A program made the translations under genes and the position numbers. Under the pieces are notes generated by a model. That model saw only the letters and a list, made by a program, of their open reading frames with translations, searched no databases and was not told where the DNA came from. 53,303 nt of DNA from Planctomycetota bacterium (GTDB lineage Bacteria; Planctomycetota; UBA11346): assembly GCA_013816485.1 (NCBI GenBank), contig JACDEI010000035.1, forward strand, positions 1-53,303, in the 5' to 3' direction. Below are positions 8,610 through 15,658 of this stretch, piece by piece. How positions within the stretch are numbered: position 1 is the first letter of the stretch; each line of letters starts with the position of its first letter.

Positions 8610-8888
8610 ATGGATGCCACGAAAACCAGCGAGCCCGTCGACGGGGCAAGCGTGAGGCGCGCCGTGGGTGCGGTTGCCGAGGTGCTGGTTGATCAGGTGC
8701 GCGACCTCACGGTGGCGCAGCTCGATTGCTGGGCGAAGCAGTTGCATCAACGGCTGGAGAAGACCGCTGACCCCACGGATGACGTGACGGACGCCGCACC
8801 ACCAGGGAAGGTCAAGCCGCTGGTCATCGGTGCCATTGCCGGGGTTGTGGTGGCATGGCTGTTGGCCGGACGTCGCGCGGAAACCTGA
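8610..8888 (+). CDS. Small tail-anchored protein, YqjD/ElaB-like in layout
   Basis: A 92-residue protein with an amphipathic, helix-prone N-terminal two-thirds and one C-terminal hydrophobic segment (GAIAGVVVAWLLAG) ending in Arg-Arg. This tail-anchored layout matches the YqjD/ElaB group, some of which associate with ribosomes and membrane in stationary phase, but I see no decisive family motif. It begins seven bases after the DUF1328 stop and is followed at once by a YqjE-like gene, mirroring the yqjD-yqjE order of enterobacteria. Function inferred only from layout. Confidence 0.7.
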   Translation: MDATKTSEPVDGASVRRAVGAVAEVLVDQVRDLTVAQLDCWAKQLHQRLEKTADPTDDVTDAAPPGKVKPLVIGAIAGVVVAWLLAGRRAET

Positions 8889-8890
8889 TC

Positions 8891-9199
8891 GTGGACGAGC
8901 AGCCGGTCCCGCTCGCCACCAGCATCAATGCCGCGGTCACGGCGGTCGGAGCCGCCGTACGCCGCGAGCTACGTCGCCTCATCATGGACTTGGTGACGGG
9001 GGTCCTCTCGCTGGTTCTGCTGCTGGTAATCGCTCTGGGATTTATCGTGGCCGGGGTCATACGCCTGGGCGATGCGCTCGGGCAAGCCTGCGGACAGTGG
9101 TTCGGCAACCAGGCCTTGGGCGACGCGACGGTTGGCGTCGTGCTGTTGGCGATCCCATTGGTGGGCCTCATGGTCCTGCGCTGGCGTTCCAAACAATAA
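8891..9199 (+). CDS. YqjE-like / holin-X-type membrane protein
   Basis: About 102 residues from a GTG at 8891, two bases after the previous stop; GGAAAC lies about 8 bases upstream. An ATG at 8855 in the same frame would overlap the previous gene by 34 bases and is less likely. The protein has a helical N-terminal part rich in alanine and arginine, then two hydrophobic helices (LVTGVLSLVLLLVIALGFIV and a C-terminal one). This is the layout of the YqjE/putative holin-superfamily proteins. A role in envelope stress is inferred from the neighbours. Confidence 0.7.
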   Translation: MDEQPVPLATSINAAVTAVGAAVRRELRRLIMDLVTGVLSLVLLLVIALGFIVAGVIRLGDALGQACGQWFGNQALGDATVGVVLLAIPLVGLMVLRWRSKQ

Positions 9200-9203
9200 A
9201 CCC

Positions 9204-9950
9204 GTGGTGAGCGTGCGCGACTCCGTCCTGCGTCGCTGGTACCGGGGTCCCACCTATCCGGCGTGGCTGCTGGCTGCGCTGGTGGTGTGGTTCGCCTGCT
9301 GGAGCTGGAAGCCGGCGCATCCGCAGGATTTCCTGCTGGAACATATCCTCACCGTGGCATTCCTCGCGTTGCTGATCGCGACCAGGCGGCGTTTCCCGCT
9401 CAGTCACCTGAGCTACACCTCGATCTTCTTGTTCATCAGCCTGCACATCGTGGGCGCGTACTACACCTATTCGTTGGTGCCATACGACCAGTGGGCCGAA
9501 ACCGTCGCGTCGTGGTTTGGCGTGAAGAATTTCAGCCTCAACCAGGCATTCGGCTTCGAGCGCAACCACTTCGACCGTCTCGTCCACTTGGCGTTTGGTG
9601 TGCTGTTGGTCTATCCAGCGCGGGAATTTTTCCTGCGCATCGCCGCGGTGAAAGGCTTCTGGGGCTACTACCTGCCGCTCGATGTGGTGATGTCCTTCAG
9701 CCTGCTCTATGAGCTGCTGGAATGGGGCGTGGCGATGGTCTTTGCGGGCGATGTCGGACAGAGCTACCTGGGCACCCAAGGCGATGAATGGGATGCGCAC
9801 AAGGATATGGCCCTCGCCGCGCTCGGTGCGCTGCTGACCATGACGGTCGTCGCGCTGATCAACGCACGTTGGCAGCGGGATTTCGCCCGCGAGTTCAATG
9901 AAAGCCTACGGGTGAAGGTGCCCTTGCCGCTGGCTGACGGATCGCTCTGA
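9204..9950 (+). CDS. DUF2238 (YjdF-like) membrane protein
   Basis: About 248 residues from a GTG at 9204 (GTGs at 9207 and 9213 are alternatives), directly after the YqjE-like gene. Several hydrophobic helices and the conserved text HIVGAYYTYSLVPY, the HFDRLVHLAFGVL segment and LYELLEWG identify the DUF2238/YjdF family of inner-membrane proteins. Biochemical function is unknown. The gene ends 40 bases before an inverted-repeat element that separates it from the convergent DUF883 gene. Confidence 0.88.
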   Translation: MVSVRDSVLRRWYRGPTYPAWLLAALVVWFACWSWKPAHPQDFLLEHILTVAFLALLIATRRRFPLSHLSYTSIFLFISLHIVGAYYTYSLVPYDQWAETVASWFGVKNFSLNQAFGFERNHFDRLVHLAFGVLLVYPAREFFLRIAAVKGFWGYYLPLDVVMSFSLLYELLEWGVAMVFAGDVGQSYLGTQGDEWDAHKDMALAALGALLTMTVVALINARWQRDFAREFNESLRVKVPLPLADGSL

Positions 9951-9989
9951 GGCTGATCCATCATCTGCTTTGAGAGAAGAAGGCAGGTT

Positions 9990-10155
9990 AAACCGCAGAG
10001 GGGCAGAGGGCCCAACGGCCCCACTGGCCCCAAGGCTGAGGTGGCTTGGTTCGACGTGGTCGTTGTCCGATCGCCATCAGGTCCACGTTCCCGCGCCTGC
10101 GAATTCCTCTGCGCTCTCTGCGCTCTCTGCGCTCTCTGCGCTCTCTGCCGTTTTA
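9990..10155. repeat. Inverted tandem-unit repeat, CTCTCTGCG unit
   Basis: The left arm is short (TTAAACCGCAGAGGGGCAGAG at 9990-10011) and the right arm (10106-10155) is about four copies of the 9-mer CTCTCTGCG followed by CCGTTTTA, mirroring the left start. The spacer of about 95 bases itself contains CCCAACGGCCCCACTGGCCCC. It occupies most of the 313-base gap between convergent genes at 9950 and 10264; I see no gene in the gap. Confidence 0.85.
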
Positions 10156-10263
10156 TCGCTCCGCGACTTGATCGCTCCGCTAACGCCACGAAACGAAAGC
10201 GCCCGCCGTCCATGCGGACGGCGGGCGTGTTGTGCGTCGCTGATGTGAGACCTGATGCGAGAG

Positions 10264-10581
10264 TTACTTGTCCGACTCGCCGCGCTTCGACAGCAGCCAC
10301 CACGCGAGCAGGCCGGCGCCGACCGCGCCGACCGCGGCGAGGGCGACCTGAGCGGGATGTTCCTTTACCGTCTTGACCACGCTCTTGGTGGCGCTGCTGA
10401 TGCCGCTTTCGCAGCGCTCGCCGAGGTCGCTCACCTTGCACTTGAGGTCATCGAAGGTCTCGCTGGCGGCGGCAGGCGCCGATTTGGCGAGATCGGAAAG
10501 GAGGGTGCGCAGTTCGCCGAGCTTTTCACTGAAATCGCTGCCATTGGCAGAGGAACGCAGGGTACGGGATGCAGTGGTCAT
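10264..10581 (-). CDS. DUF883 protein (YqjD/ElaB/YgaM family)
   Basis: 105 residues from the ATG at 10581, with AGGA upstream. The N-terminal region is polar and predicted helical (KLGELRTLLSDLAKSAP), the family hallmark VKEHPAQVALAAVGAVGAGLLAWWLL forms a C-terminal membrane anchor, and the end is KRGESDK. E. coli relatives are RpoS-dependent inner-membrane proteins that bind ribosomes; here the gene has an excellent sigma-54-type promoter at 10666-10681 instead. The longer in-frame reading upstream is arginine-rich and not conserved-looking. Confidence 0.9.
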   Translation of the reverse strand: MTTASRTLRSSANGSDFSEKLGELRTLLSDLAKSAPAAASETFDDLKCKVSDLGERCESGISSATKSVVKTVKEHPAQVALAAVGAVGAGLLAWWLLSKRGESDK

Positions 10582-10665
10582 GGGTTTTTCCTTCAAAGGA
10601 GTTGGTGGCAGATGAAGTCGCGGCGCACACCGCAAAGACAGTTCTGTCCAGGGACACCAGCTCCT

Positions 10666-10681
10666 GGCAATCCCCGTGCCA
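10666..10681 (-). promoter_or_regulatory. Sigma-54-type promoter for DUF883 gene
   Basis: The minus strand reads TGGCACGGGGATTGCC, a near-perfect -24/-12 element with GG and GC 12 bases apart. The expected transcript start is about 74 bases before the ATG at 10581. The divergent region up to 10937 (356 bases without a gene) also holds the enhancer-like site at 10777 and the plus-strand promoters at 10833-10859. Confidence 0.75.
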
Positions 10682-10776
10682 ACAGCGGTAAACCGCCAGT
10701 CAACCAGCGCACATCCATGAACGGCAGTGAAAAGGCGAGCCGGACGGTGCCGCCTGCACGGTGCCACTGAGGGAAA

Positions 10777-10794
10777 TCATTCATTCTGCACGAC
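10777..10794. promoter_or_regulatory. Putative sigma-54 enhancer site (degenerate copy)
   Basis: TCATTCATTCTGCACGAC matches the shared pattern TCATGCANNNTGCAGGAG at 12 of 15 defined positions. It sits between two divergent sigma-54-type promoters, roughly 130 bases before one transcript start and 85 before the other, where a shared enhancer would be expected. Confidence 0.45.
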
Positions 10795-10832
10795 GTAGCT
10801 CGTGATTTCGTGGTTTCCGTGTCGTAGTCACT

Positions 10833-10859
10833 TGGCACGCAGTTGGCACGCAGTGTGCC
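10833..10859 (+). promoter_or_regulatory. Two overlapping sigma-54-type promoters
   Basis: Two registers fit: TGGCACGCAGTTGGCA (10833-10848) and TGGCACGCAGTGTGCC (10844-10859). Both have a perfect TGGCAC and the -12 GC at exactly 12 bases. They arise from an 11-base tandem TTGGCACGCAG and lie 78-105 bases before the ATG at 10938. Confidence 0.6.
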
Positions 10860-10937
10860 ATGAAGTGGCGTCATGTTTCCCGTCGTCGTCGCACCTGCGG
10901 CACAACGGATACGCCCACCTGCACCAAGGACCTCCTA

Positions 10938-11609
10938 ATGCGTCACCTCGTTCCCACCGCAGCTTTGCTGGCCATCTCGCTCGCTCCACTCGCTGCCGCC
11001 GATCTGACCATCGCCGACATTCGCGTGAGTGCCGGCGTGCTATCAGATGAATTCAAAGGCGCTTCGAGCACCACGGTGACCAATTCACAAGGCGTGACCA
11101 CCACCCGGTCATCCGAAGATGGTCGAGATGCCGACTCGCATTACCGCGCCCAGGTGCAGTACGTTGGCGGCGACCTCGGTGCTGGCGGTGGCTTTATCTA
11201 TGGTCTTGGTCTCGCGGTGAATCACGCGACCTGGGACAATGGTGCGCAGGATGGCCACGCCACCAGTCCGAATATCAACCTGATGTTGGGATATGGTTAT
11301 GCTTTCACGCCGAACTGGCATGTCGAGATCGCGCCCTTCGGTGGTTATGGCCGCACCTACTACAGCGTGAGCGACGAGAATTCGAGCGAGACCAGTGACG
11401 AGTGGACGCACTATTACGAGTACGGCGCGAAGATCGGGACGTACGTGGCAATCGGCGGAAGCCTGGTCCTTGGTGTCGAGGTGCCGTACCTCGTCGGGCG
11501 GTTTGATCCGGATTATAATTACGACCGAGGCGCCGATAGCGTCAAAGTGAGCGATGAGCGTCGTAGCGAAGGATTTGGCCTGCTGCTGACGATTGGAGGG
11601 CGGTTCTAG
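10938..11609 (+). CDS. Outer-membrane beta-barrel protein, unknown family
   Basis: 223 residues from the ATG at 10938 (AAGGA nine bases upstream). A signal peptide ends at LAPLAAA-DL near residue 21. The rest alternates polar and hydrophobic residues in short strands with glycine and aromatic girdles (YGLGLAVNHATWD, HVEIAPFGGYGRTYYS, YEYGAKIGTYVAIGG) and ends in Phe (GGRF), the usual barrel C-terminal signature. This fits a small OmpW/OmpA-like porin fold of about eight strands, but no named family was recognised. Two overlapping sigma-54-type promoters precede it. Confidence 0.8.
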   Translation: MRHLVPTAALLAISLAPLAAADLTIADIRVSAGVLSDEFKGASSTTVTNSQGVTTTRSSEDGRDADSHYRAQVQYVGGDLGAGGGFIYGLGLAVNHATWDNGAQDGHATSPNINLMLGYGYAFTPNWHVEIAPFGGYGRTYYSVSDENSSETSDEWTHYYEYGAKIGTYVAIGGSLVLGVEVPYLVGRFDPDYNYDRGADSVKVSDERRSEGFGLLLTIGGRF

Positions 11610-11645
11610 AACGGCCCGCTAAGAACGTCCTGCTAAGAACGGCCC

Positions 11646-11759
11646 ATTTCGCCTGCGGCGAAATCCCCCGCTGCGCGGGGGTGCCCGGCTTCGCCGGGCG
11701 GGCCTATGGGTTTGTGGTCAGGGGGTCTGAAGACCCCCCCTACAACGCGGCTTCGCCGC
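11646..11759. repeat. Run of short perfect hairpins after barrel gene
   Basis: Five hairpins with two- or three-base loops stand in series: 11646-11664 (ATTTCGCC stem), 11665-11681 (CCCCCGC stem), 11683-11699 (GCCCGGC stem), 11721-11738 (GGGGGTCT stem) and 11747-11759 (GCGGC stem, followed by TGCCCCCTTTTT). The last may terminate the barrel transcript. Just before them, GCTAAGAACG occurs twice (11620-11641). Confidence 0.75.
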
Positions 11760-11844
11760 TGCCCCCTTTTTGTTGCTGACACCGTTTTCTCCTCTGCGGC
11801 CGACACCTACCGCCCTTTGCAACCACAACCTTTTGGAGTTTCCC

Positions 11845-12327
11845 ATGAACAAATCAGCTCACGCTCCCGTTTCTGCCACTGCTGTTGGTTCGCCGTCTGG
11901 GGTGGTCAAGGAACTTACTCAGGTCTTGGCCGACACCTATGCGTTGGCAGTCAAAACCCATGGCGCGCACTGGAACATTCGGGGCGCCGGATTTTTCCGC
12001 CTCCACTCCGCGTTCGAAGAGCAGTACACCGAACTCTTTCTCGCTGCCGACGAGGTGGCGGAACGCATTCGCGCCCTGGGCGTGGATGCTCCGTCCTCGA
12101 TACGTCAGCTCACCGAACTCAGCAGCATCCCTGATACTGCCAAAGGTGATGACGACGCCCTAGTCCGCGCGTTGCGCGATGATCACCGCCGGATCTCTGA
12201 ACGTGCGCGCAAGGCGGTCGCGGCAGCGCAAGAAGGCGACGACGAAGGCACCGCTGATCTCCTGATCGGTCGTGCCAAAGCCCACGACAAGACGGCGTGG
12301 ATGCTCAGCGCCACGCTGGGCGAATGA
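11845..12327 (+). CDS. dps: Dps-type DNA-protecting ferritin
   Basis: 160 residues from the ATG at 11845 (TTGGAG 11 bases upstream). The four-helix ferritin-like fold carries the Dps ferroxidase signature: HGAHWNIRG, then FFRLHSAFEEQY, then ADEVAERIRALG, so the His, His, Asp and Glu ligands are all present. Dps oxidises and stores iron with hydrogen peroxide in a 12-mer cage and may bind DNA; this one has a short Lys-poor N terminus, so DNA binding is doubtful. No sigma-54-type element was found in front of it. Its place among small stress proteins fits an oxidative-stress role. Confidence 0.95.
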   Translation: MNKSAHAPVSATAVGSPSGVVKELTQVLADTYALAVKTHGAHWNIRGAGFFRLHSAFEEQYTELFLAADEVAERIRALGVDAPSSIRQLTELSSIPDTAKGDDDALVRALRDDHRRISERARKAVAAAQEGDDEGTADLLIGRAKAHDKTAWMLSATLGE

Positions 12328-12358
12328 ATCACCGGCGGTGCCGGTGCCGTCACCATGA

Positions 12359-12374
12359 CGGCACGGTATCCGCT
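12359..12374 (+). promoter_or_regulatory. Weak sigma-54-like element before DUF3309 gene
   Basis: CGGCACGGTATCCGCT has GG and GC 12 bases apart, 39 bases before the ATG at 12413, but both boxes deviate from consensus. It overlaps a perfect 7-bp hairpin (GCCGTCA, 12346-12362) that follows dps and may instead be a terminator or operator. Confidence 0.3.
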
Positions 12375-12412
12375 AAGCTGTTCTATTTTTCCTCGCCACC
12401 GCTGAGATCGCC

Positions 12413-12568
12413 ATGTTTTCCACCATTTTGTTGATCGTCATCATCCTCGCTTTGATCGGCGCGTTGCCGACGTGGCCGCACAGCCGTAGTTGGGGATATT
12501 TCCCCAGCGGCGGCTTGGCCCTGGTGGTGATTGTCCTGCTGGTGCTCGTGCTCAGCGGTCGGGTCTGA
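12413..12568 (+). CDS. DUF3309 small membrane protein
   Basis: A 51-residue protein, MFSTILLIVIILALIGALP followed by TWPHSRSWGYFPSGG and a second hydrophobic helix ending LSGRV. The centre (ALPTWPHSRSWGYFPSGGLA) is the DUF3309 signature. It is a two-helix hairpin in the inner membrane of unknown function, usually found among stress-induced small proteins. It follows dps and precedes a DUF3185 gene by 42 bases. Confidence 0.88.
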   Translation: MFSTILLIVIILALIGALPTWPHSRSWGYFPSGGLALVVIVLLVLVLSGRV

Positions 12569-12610
12569 CTGCTCCATTGTCCATCAACCGTCCATATCAA
12601 GGAGTCTCCT

Positions 12611-12814
12611 ATGCGTATCCCCCTCGGCCTCATCATCGGCCTGATCGGCGTCGTCCTGTTCGTCTTTGGCGTTGCTGCCAGCGAATCGGTCGGCTCTTCC
12701 TTCTCCAAGTTCTTCACCGGCGAACCATCGGATCGCTCGATCTGGCTGATGCTCGGCGGCATCGTCGCGATCATCGTCGGAGCCGGCATCGGCTGGCGCG
12801 GTTCACGGACCTGA
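12611..12814 (+). CDS. DUF3185 small membrane protein
   Basis: 67 residues from an ATG with AAGGAG eight bases upstream. Two hydrophobic helices flank ASESVGSSFSKFFTGEPSDRS, the DUF3185 signature, and the C-terminal helix begins IWLMLGGIVAIIVG. Inner-membrane protein of unknown function. Probably co-transcribed with the DUF3309 gene. The stop is followed directly by an inverted-repeat element. Confidence 0.88.
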   Translation: MRIPLGLIIGLIGVVLFVFGVAASESVGSSFSKFFTGEPSDRSIWLMLGGIVAIIVGAGIGWRGSRT

Positions 12815-12815
12815 A

Positions 12816-13017
12816 GCCAAGCTCGATTCAAAAGGCAGGACGGCTTGCCACAGAGGCCACAGAGGCCACAGAGGGGAAAAACAGAGGGCTTTGCTCTGTG
12901 CTCTCTGTGCTCTCTGTGCTCTCTGTGCTCTCTGTGGGCTCTGTGGCTAGGTTTTCTGCCTTTTGGTTTTTCTTAGCTTGGCATTACGCCATTGGGCAAA
13001 ACCCCGGAGCAGAGACG
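12816..13017. repeat. Inverted tandem-unit repeat with nested ends
   Basis: The core arms are about three copies of CCACAGAGG on the left (12848-12875) and about five of CTCTCTGTG on the right (12894-12947). Nested outside are CAAAAGGCAG (12829-12838) mirrored at 12956-12965 and GCCAAGCT (12816-12823) mirrored at 12975-12982. The right flank 12984-13017 begins TTACGCCATTGGG and matches 30 of 34 bases of the right end of the element at 15469-15653. It separates convergent genes. Confidence 0.85.
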
Positions 13018-13026
13018 GTCGCCGTT

Positions 13027-13923
13027 TCAGAACGACGCGCGTAGATTCAAACCCCCGAGTGGTGCCGGGCGAGTGATGAGTGACCATTGTTCATTGCCAT
13101 CGTCATCTCGAACCGCTAGGCGGCGCATGACCATGGTGCCGATGACGGGGGTGATCTCGATGCCACCGCGTCCGCCGGGCATCCACGTGGCCTGCAGGGC
13201 AATCGCGACGTGATCGTCCGATAGGGCTTGGCTGGTGCTGATGGCGGCATCACGCAGCCGCACGTCGACGCGTAGACCCAGGTCGAGATCGTCGCGCACC
13301 TGCCAACGCACATGGCTGAGATTATCGACATCATCGACCACCGTCAGGCGCCAGTCTGGGTGGAAACGCCAGTACAACGAGGGGAACGCGAAGAAGGACG
13401 GCTCGTCATCGATGCGACTGCTGACGTTCACCAGCAGCGCGATGATCAGGTCGCCGTCGCGCACGTAGAGCGGGCCGCCCTGCACCTGCCATTGTCGACC
13501 ATCGCTGGCCGAGGCAGCACCACCGTATCCGGTGCCGAATGATCCTTGGACCGTCATGCCCCAGTGCTGGTGGACCATCAGCGCTACGGGAACCCGTACC
13601 CAGGCATGATGCACGTCGTCCGGCAGGTCGTGTTCCATCTCGTCGCGGTGGTAGGCTTCACGGCTTGCACCGACACCGAGCCCCAGGCGCACCGCCTCAT
13701 GAGGACGCAGGAACACGCGGGCTTCCGCGAGTTGCCAATCGCCATCGAACGACCCGCCGCCAGCGCGTGGACGCTCATCAACCGTGAAACCTCCGTCCAC
13801 CACGACCGCGCTGCTGAGGAGGGGCGGGTCGGCCGAGTGCAGGCTGGCCAACGCCAGCACACTGCCTGCCAGACACTGCGCAGGCCAAGCACCAGGACGC
13901 CACGACGATCGATGGATACCCAT
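13027..13923 (-). CDS. Outer-membrane protein, DUF6268-like barrel
   Basis: 298 residues from the ATG at 13923, with GAGG nine bases upstream. An N-terminal signal-like segment (CLAGSVLALASLHSA) is followed by alternating strand-like text. The pattern GGPLYVRDGDLIIALLVN, then FFAFPSLYWRFHPDWRLTV, then a final barrel-type end LNLRASF resembles DUF6268 proteins, putative outer-membrane barrels common in PVC bacteria. It may be transcribed on its own; a 73-base gap separates its start from the upstream DUF2383 gene, so read-through from that promoter is possible. Function unknown. Confidence 0.7.
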   Translation of the reverse strand: MGIHRSSWRPGAWPAQCLAGSVLALASLHSADPPLLSSAVVVDGGFTVDERPRAGGGSFDGDWQLAEARVFLRPHEAVRLGLGVGASREAYHRDEMEHDLPDDVHHAWVRVPVALMVHQHWGMTVQGSFGTGYGGAASASDGRQWQVQGGPLYVRDGDLIIALLVNVSSRIDDEPSFFAFPSLYWRFHPDWRLTVVDDVDNLSHVRWQVRDDLDLGLRVDVRLRDAAISTSQALSDDHVAIALQATWMPGGRGGIEITPVIGTMVMRRLAVRDDDGNEQWSLITRPAPLGGLNLRASF

Positions 13924-13996
13924 GCGGCCGTACCTCACCACCGAGCACCGGGCCTGCAACCACGGTCGGCAGGCGCAGGCAGGCGTACGGGAGTGC

Positions 13997-14452
13997 TCAT
14001 CCGGCGCGGCGGCAGAGTGAACTCATCAGGCCGTGGGTGCGGATCTGCTCTGGCAACAAGTCACCACGCAGGAGCGTGAGTCCCGCGCTGTCGATACCAT
14101 CGAGAGCAGCACGGTAGTCCGTGAGCCCTTGATCTTCGCCTTCTTCTAGCGCGGCGTAGAGCGCACGCGGTCCGATCATCGCCGCGCTCCCTTCCACGAG
14201 GCGCGCGACGGCGCCCCACAGACCACTGCCGCTGACCGGGGTTCCGCCGGCGAGCACGATGTGTTCGGCGATCAGCGTGGCGCGCTGGTCATGCGATTGC
14301 AGACAGGTGGTGAGGTCCTCCGGCGCGGCAGCGCCCAAACGGGTGTTGGCGTGCCGGTAGGTCTCGACCGCGGCGAGCTCGCCACGCATCAAGGAGTTGA
14401 GCGTTTCGAGCGAGGTTTCGCGGTCGATCAAGGGCTGATTTTTGGTGTTCAT
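13997..14452 (-). CDS. DUF2383 ferritin-like four-helix protein
   Basis: 151 residues from the ATG at 14452 (an ATG at 14464 is possible but lacks a ribosome site). The text SLMRGELAAVETYRHA, then LQSHDQRATLIAEHI, then LEEGEDQGLTDYRAAL places carboxylates and histidines as in the PA2169/DUF2383 ferritin-like family. The role is probably metal-linked or stress-linked but unproven. It has a sigma-54-type promoter at 14534-14549 and shares the enhancer-like site at 14612 with the divergent PepSY-like gene. Confidence 0.85.
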   Translation of the reverse strand: MNTKNQPLIDRETSLETLNSLMRGELAAVETYRHANTRLGAAAPEDLTTCLQSHDQRATLIAEHIVLAGGTPVSGSGLWGAVARLVEGSAAMIGPRALYAALEEGEDQGLTDYRAALDGIDSAGLTLLRGDLLPEQIRTHGLMSSLCRRAG

Positions 14453-14533
14453 GACGTGGTCCATCCATGGTTAAGCGACCGTGTGCGAGGCGCACGTGTA
14501 GGCCATTTCTGCTGAGAGCGTTCACCAGCACCT

Positions 14534-14549
14534 TGCACGTACCGTGCCA
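14534..14549 (-). promoter_or_regulatory. Sigma-54-type promoter for DUF2383 gene
   Basis: The minus strand reads TGGCACGGTACGTGCA: perfect -24 box, -12 GC at 12 bases. The first ten bases are identical to the promoter at 16242-16257. The leader to the ATG at 14452 is about 70 bases. Confidence 0.7.
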
Positions 14550-14611
14550 GCGTCGGATCAGGCCGCAGCACACGCCGTGTTGTGCGTCGTGTGGGGAGTC
14601 AGCGTCGGTGG

Positions 14612-14629
14612 TCATGCAGAATGCAGGAG
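14612..14629. promoter_or_regulatory. Putative sigma-54 enhancer site (copy 2)
   Basis: TCATGCAGAATGCAGGAG, an exact match to TCATGCANNNTGCAGGAG. It lies between divergent sigma-54-type promoters, about 75 bases before the expected start of the plus-strand transcript and about 98 before the minus-strand one, so a single activator could serve both. Confidence 0.65.
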
Positions 14630-14667
14630 GGGGCCGTCAGCATGCGGCATCAGTGCGCGTCGTTCGT

Positions 14668-14683
14668 TGGCACAGCGTATGCA
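14668..14683 (+). promoter_or_regulatory. Sigma-54-type promoter for PepSY-like gene
   Basis: TGGCACAGCGTATGCA: perfect TGGCAC, -12 box ATGCA with GC 12 bases after GG. The ATG at 14728 follows with a leader of about 34 bases and AAGGA at 14716-14720. Confidence 0.72.
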
Positions 14684-14727
14684 AGGCGATAGGTGAACCC
14701 GTTCCCATTAGGGATAAGGAGCCACCC

Positions 14728-15372
14728 ATGCGCTTCATTCTGCCCCCCGCCTTCACCACGAGTATACTTCTGATGTTGGGCGCAGCCGAGTCCGGTGGCG
14801 CCGAATCCGCCAATGATCCGCTGCTCGAACTGCCGGCACCGGTGAAGACCACCATCCAACGGGAGGCCTCCGGTCGCAACGTTGCTGCCATCGCACGTGA
14901 TCAGCGCGAGGGCCGCACGGTTTATCACGTGCGTATCGCGCAGGATGGCATCGATAAACGCTTGGTCATCACCAGCGACGGCGCATTGATCGAAGTCAGC
15001 GACTACCCCGCGGTGAACAACGCCATCGCGGACGGGAAACAGGCGAGCAAAGAAGCCTGGGACAAGACCAAGGAGGTCAGCGGTGAAGCGTGGGACGCGA
15101 CCAAGGGCGCGGCGTCACGTACCTGGGAGGCGACCAAGGACAGCGTGCGCAAGGCGGCCAGCGCCTTCAACAGCGAGGAACTGACACTCAATCAGGTGCC
15201 ACGTGTTCCGCGTGACACCATGGAGCGCGAAGCAGCAGGCGACCGTCTGACCGCCATCCGCGCCACGATTGCGGATCAGAACACGCTCTACCACGCCACC
15301 ATCAACCATCCAGACGGCACGGCGCGGGCCTTGGTCGTGCGAGAAGATGGCACCCTAGTCACGGCACCCTAG
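14728..15372 (+). CDS. Exported protein with two PepSY-like modules and a LEA-like linker
   Basis: 214 residues with a signal peptide (FTTSILLMLGAAESGGAES). Two similar modules, about 30-90 (LPAPVKTTIQREASG to GALIEVS) and about 155-214 (VPRDTMEREAAGDRL to DGTLV), have the layout of PepSY-like domains: a helix with an invariant ExxG-like turn followed by three strands. Between them, about 95-140 is an amphipathic helix with 11-residue periodicity (KEAWDKTKEVSGEAWDATKG), like LEA proteins. Probably a periplasmic structural or protective protein. A 14-base tandem repeat spans the stop codon. Module assignment is by eye. Confidence 0.72.
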   Translation: MRFILPPAFTTSILLMLGAAESGGAESANDPLLELPAPVKTTIQREASGRNVAAIARDQREGRTVYHVRIAQDGIDKRLVITSDGALIEVSDYPAVNNAIADGKQASKEAWDKTKEVSGEAWDATKGAASRTWEATKDSVRKAASAFNSEELTLNQVPRVPRDTMEREAAGDRLTAIRATIADQNTLYHATINHPDGTARALVVREDGTLVTAP

Positions 15373-15400
15373 TCACGGCACCTTAGTCGCGGCACCGTGA
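15349..15400. repeat. 14-bp tandem repeat across a stop codon
   Basis: GGCACCCTAGTCAC at 15349 and 15363 is followed by a variant GGCACCTTAGTCGC at 15377 and a partial copy at 15391. The period is not a multiple of three. The stop codon (TAG, 15370-15372) lies in the second copy, and the first copy is read in a different frame. Confidence 0.85.
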
Positions 15401-15468
15401 ACCTGGATCGAACTCCCGTGATCGCGGTGGCGGCGCGCCTCATGCAAGCCCGTGAGGGCAGAGCCACA

Positions 15469-15653
15469 GGGGCGAAGCCCAATGGCGTAAGCTAAGCCAA
15501 TCAGATTGAACAAGAGGAACGGAGGAACGGAGAAAGACAGGAATCGATGGGATTTTTCCTGACTTCACCTCCGTTCCTCCGTTTCTCTTGTTCTAGGTGT
15601 TGTCTCAAAAGGATTAACTTTACGCCATTGGGTGAAGCCCCGGAGCAGTGACG
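15469..15653. repeat. Inverted tandem-unit repeat with 22-bp mirrored ends
   Basis: The inner arms 15508-15532 and 15569-15593 carry an 8-mer AGGAACGG and mirror each other with one mismatch over 25 bases. The outer ends 15469-15490 (ending CCCAATGGCGTAA) and 15620-15641 (beginning TTACGCCATTGGG) also mirror each other, with 13 inner and 5 outer bases exact. The right end with its flank, 15620-15653, matches 12984-13017 at 30 of 34 positions. It lies between convergent genes. Confidence 0.87.
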
Positions 15654-15658
15654 CGCCT

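Noticed and set aside
9970..10376. Apparent small proteins with ALCALCALC or SALSALSAL text
   Set aside because: They are readings of the tandem units of the 9990-10155 element in several frames, with no ribosome site.
12490..13044. Open frame with LSVLSVLSV text
   Set aside because: It runs in another frame across the DUF3309 and DUF3185 genes and the 12816 repeat; both genes have better family support.
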